This document shows positions 62,293 to 64,000 of a stretch of 64,000 nucleotides of DNA, piece by piece. The translations under genes and the position numbers were made by a program. The stretch spans positions 61,468-125,467 of the forward strand of contig NZ_VWVU01000020.1 in NCBI RefSeq assembly GCF_008638365.1, given 5' to 3'. The notes below the pieces were generated by a model. The model searched no databases, was not told the DNA's origin, and saw only the letters and a program-made list of their open reading frames with translations. The DNA comes from Nocardiopsis quinghaiensis. Lineage in GTDB: Bacteria > Actinomycetota > Actinomycetes > Streptosporangiales > Streptosporangiaceae. The number at the start of each line of letters is the position of its first letter. Within the stretch, counting starts at the first letter, position 1.

Positions 62293-63384
62293 ATGGCCCG
62301 GCTCACGAGGGCGCAGCGGCAGGCCCGCAACCGGACGCGCGTGCTGGCCGCGGCCGGGGACGAGTTCGCCGAACACGGCTTCCGCGACGCCAAGATCGAC
62401 CGCATCGCCGAGCGCGTCGAGCTCACCCGGGGCGCGGTCTACTCCAACTTCCCCGGCAAGCGGGCCCTGTACTTCTCGGTCCTGGCCGAGGCCGCCGAAC
62501 GCGCCGCCGAGGCCGCCCGCCCCGACCCCGGGCACACCGCCCACACCGCGCTGGGCGCCCTCGCCCGCGCCTGGTTCTCCCGGCTCCCCGTCACCGACGC
62601 GCCCCTGCGGATCGGTGCCGGGCTCACCCCCGAGATCCTGGCCGACGAGCCCACCCGGCAGGCCTTCGCCCAGCTCATGCGCCTGGACGCCGTCCTGCTC
62701 GCGCTGGCCCTGGAGGCGCTGGAACCCCCGCACGAATCCGGTGGACGCCGGGTACGGGTGGCCGAGGCCGTGCTCACCGCCCTGTACGGGACCAGCCAGA
62801 TGGTCGGTGTCGCACCCGGGTTCGTCGACCCCTTCACCGTGGTCCGCGCCTGCGAGCGGCTGGCCGACCTGAACGTGGCCGACGGCTGGCCGCCTCCGCA
62901 CATCGCGCACACCGCCCCGGCCCTGCCCGCCGACGAGGACTGGTCGCCGCCGGAGGCCTTCGACGCGGTCCGACGCCGAATCGTGTCCCTCGCCGAGGAC
63001 GGGATCGTCGTGGTCCTGGGCACGCACCGCCTCGGGGCCGTGGAGGAGGCGTTGCGCTTCGCGCCGGTCGACGCGGCCGTGACCGCCGTCGTGGTCACCG
63101 ACGACCCGGCCGTGCGGATTCCGCTGGCCCGGACGGCGGTGGCCGACCTGTGCGGCTGCCTGCGCCAGGCCTTCCCGGAGAGGGCCTGGCCGGGTCTGCG
63201 CCTGGTGTTCGACGGGTCCGGTGAGATCGCCGCCGCGGTGGGTGTGCCGAAGGTCGGTGACACCACCGAGGCCGCCGTCCGCGTCCACGCCGGGCGGATC
63301 GTGGCCCGCTCCGACGCCCGCGGCGCCGGCCACGCCGTCGCCTCCTTCGAGCCGGCCCACGGCACGGAGGTGGGCTGCCGGTAG
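62293..63384 (+). CDS. TetR-type regulator with C-terminal redoxin-like domain, 363 aa
   Basis: TetR helix-turn-helix in residues 15-60 (IAERVELTRGAVYSNFPGKRALY) and a ligand domain to about 195. A further 145-residue domain follows (VVVLGTHRLGAVEEALRF ... CGCLRQAFP ... PGLRLVFDGSGEIAAAVGVPKVGDTTEAAVRVHAGRIVA), similar in order to the second half of AhpC/TlpA-type redoxins, though the CxxC site is not visible; only a C-G-C remains. ATG 62293 with GGAGG upstream. Divergent from the two-component genes, so it may also affect them. Confidence 0.85.
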   Translation: MARLTRAQRQARNRTRVLAAAGDEFAEHGFRDAKIDRIAERVELTRGAVYSNFPGKRALYFSVLAEAAERAAEAARPDPGHTAHTALGALARAWFSRLPVTDAPLRIGAGLTPEILADEPTRQAFAQLMRLDAVLLALALEALEPPHESGGRRVRVAEAVLTALYGTSQMVGVAPGFVDPFTVVRACERLADLNVADGWPPPHIAHTAPALPADEDWSPPEAFDAVRRRIVSLAEDGIVVVLGTHRLGAVEEALRFAPVDAAVTAVVVTDDPAVRIPLARTAVADLCGCLRQAFPERAWPGLRLVFDGSGEIAAAVGVPKVGDTTEAAVRVHAGRIVARSDARGAGHAVASFEPAHGTEVGCR

Positions 63385-63696
63385 ACGGGGCCGAGCGTCC
63401 GGGAACCACCGTTCCCGGCGGGACACCGGCGAGGCCGGGCCCGGGCATCGTCGCTGGTGGAGGAGTGGTTCGCCCCCCGGCGGTCCATGCAGGTCGACTT
63501 CGTGGGGAGGTCAGCTTCGGTTGGCTTCCAGGGGGGAGGGCGGATCCGGGCCGGTCGGCGTGGGAGGCGGCGGCGCTGCTTTGCGGCCCGCCCCGGCAGG
63601 GGATACCTTGAGATTTCGGATGTTGAGATCATCTGGCCTCGGGGGGCGACCCCGCCGATCCACCCGGGCGAGGCCCGCGTGAGGAGAACGTTTCTA
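63385..63696. other. 312-nt spacer before clpX
   Basis: Holds the terminator of the TetR gene (63399-63418) and presumably the clpX promoter. GGATACCTTGAG near 63600 may contain a -10-like TACCTT, but the -35 is unclear. No clpP, tig or RNA gene is present. Confidence 0.5.
63399..63418 (+). terminator. Terminator after the TetR-redoxin gene
   Basis: Stem CCGGGAAC/GTTCCCGG with a CACC loop, 15 bases past the stop. Confidence 0.6.
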
Positions 63697-64000
63697 GTGA
63701 CACGCACCGGTGCCAGCGGGCCCCTGCTCAAGTGCTCGTTCTGCGGCAAGGACCAGAGCGAGGTCCGCAGACTCATCGCCGGCCCGGGCCACATCTGTAT
63801 CTGCGACGAGTGCGTCGGCCTGTGCAACGAGATCATGGAGGAGGACGAGCACGTCCTCCCCTCCGGGGACGAGTGGGACTCGCTTCCCAAGCCGCGGGAG
63901 ATCTATGAGTTCCTGGACTCGTATGTGATCGGGCAGGATCAGGCGAAGAAGGCTTTGTCGGTGGCGGTGTACAACCACTACAAGCGGGTGCGTTCGGAGG
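63697..64000 (+). CDS. clpX: ATP-dependent Clp protease ATP-binding subunit ClpX (N-terminal part, cut by window edge)
   Basis: GTG 63697 with GGAG upstream. Zinc-binding [11 protein letters not shown] ... [10 protein letters not shown] (four cysteines), then [22 protein letters not shown] and [10 protein letters not shown], the start of the AAA+ module. ClpX unfolds tagged proteins for ClpP. No clpP lies upstream, although clpP-clpX adjacency is common in actinobacteria. Confidence 0.96.
   Translation, partial: MTRTGASGPLLKCSFCGKDQSEVRRLIAGPGHICICDECVGLCNEIMEEDEHVLPSGDEWDSLPKPREIYEFLDSYVIGQDQAKKALSVAVYNHYKRVRSE

Overview
This is a high-GC actinomycete chromosome segment. GC is very high with strongly GC-biased third codon positions. 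There are many GTG starts, and several actinobacterial hallmark neighbourhoods are present: pgl-opcA-zwf-tal-tkt beside ctaB/ctaA, a sufR-B-D-Rieske-C-S-U-T operon, fasR divergent from fabD-fabH-acpP-fabF, and DUF3052-ahpE-tRNA-Val. A Nocardiopsis-like member of the Streptosporangiales is my best guess, but this rests on gene content and composition only.

Layout. (1) 1-7,292 is accessory: the 3' end of a type III (probably III-D-like) CRISPR-Cas operon (Csx19-like protein and a TIGR03986-type RAMP protein), a convergent cysteine-rich unknown, a small 'NLTPH' protein, and a large two-CARF protein with a PD-(D/E)xK nuclease centre. No cas10 and no CRISPR array are inside the window, so the locus continues to the left. 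(2) 7,444-11,088: a secreted TAP-like alpha/beta-hydrolase and a stand-alone MurE-type ligase. (3) 11,197-22,459: oxidative and non-oxidative pentose phosphate genes on the minus strand, then haem O/A synthesis (ctaB, ctaA) with a PrsW-type intramembrane protease. (4) 22,587-27,893: small secreted and membrane proteins, an EamA exporter, a ricin-fold protein, an inositol-phosphatase family enzyme and an ABC exporter. (5) 28,083-34,846: the Suf Fe-S assembly operon, headed by its regulator and preceded by an iron-box-like site. It ends at an extraordinary 94-nt tract made only of G and C. (6) 35,060-40,287: a large unknown protein with a sigma-like helical region, an SGNH hydrolase, and a degenerate EAL-CBS protein. 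(7) 40,493-45,676: the type II fatty-acid synthase operon and its regulator FasR. (8) 45,954-57,289: envelope, phosphatase and redox genes, tRNA-Val, a regulator/methyltransferase/DinB group, an OafA-type acyltransferase and a DUF4041/GIY-YIG protein. (9) 57,413-64,000: a response regulator, a histidine kinase that runs in frame into an MMPL transporter, a TetR regulator with a redoxin-like tail, and the start of clpX.

How the parts fit. The core metabolic blocks supply NADPH and pentoses, haem A for cytochrome oxidase, Fe-S clusters and malonyl/acetyl units for fatty acids. Each carries visible local control (iron box, FasR-like palindrome, OmpR-type direct repeats). The most novel biology is at the left edge (CARF-nuclease-CARF effector of the CRISPR locus) and in the continuous kinase-transporter reading frame.
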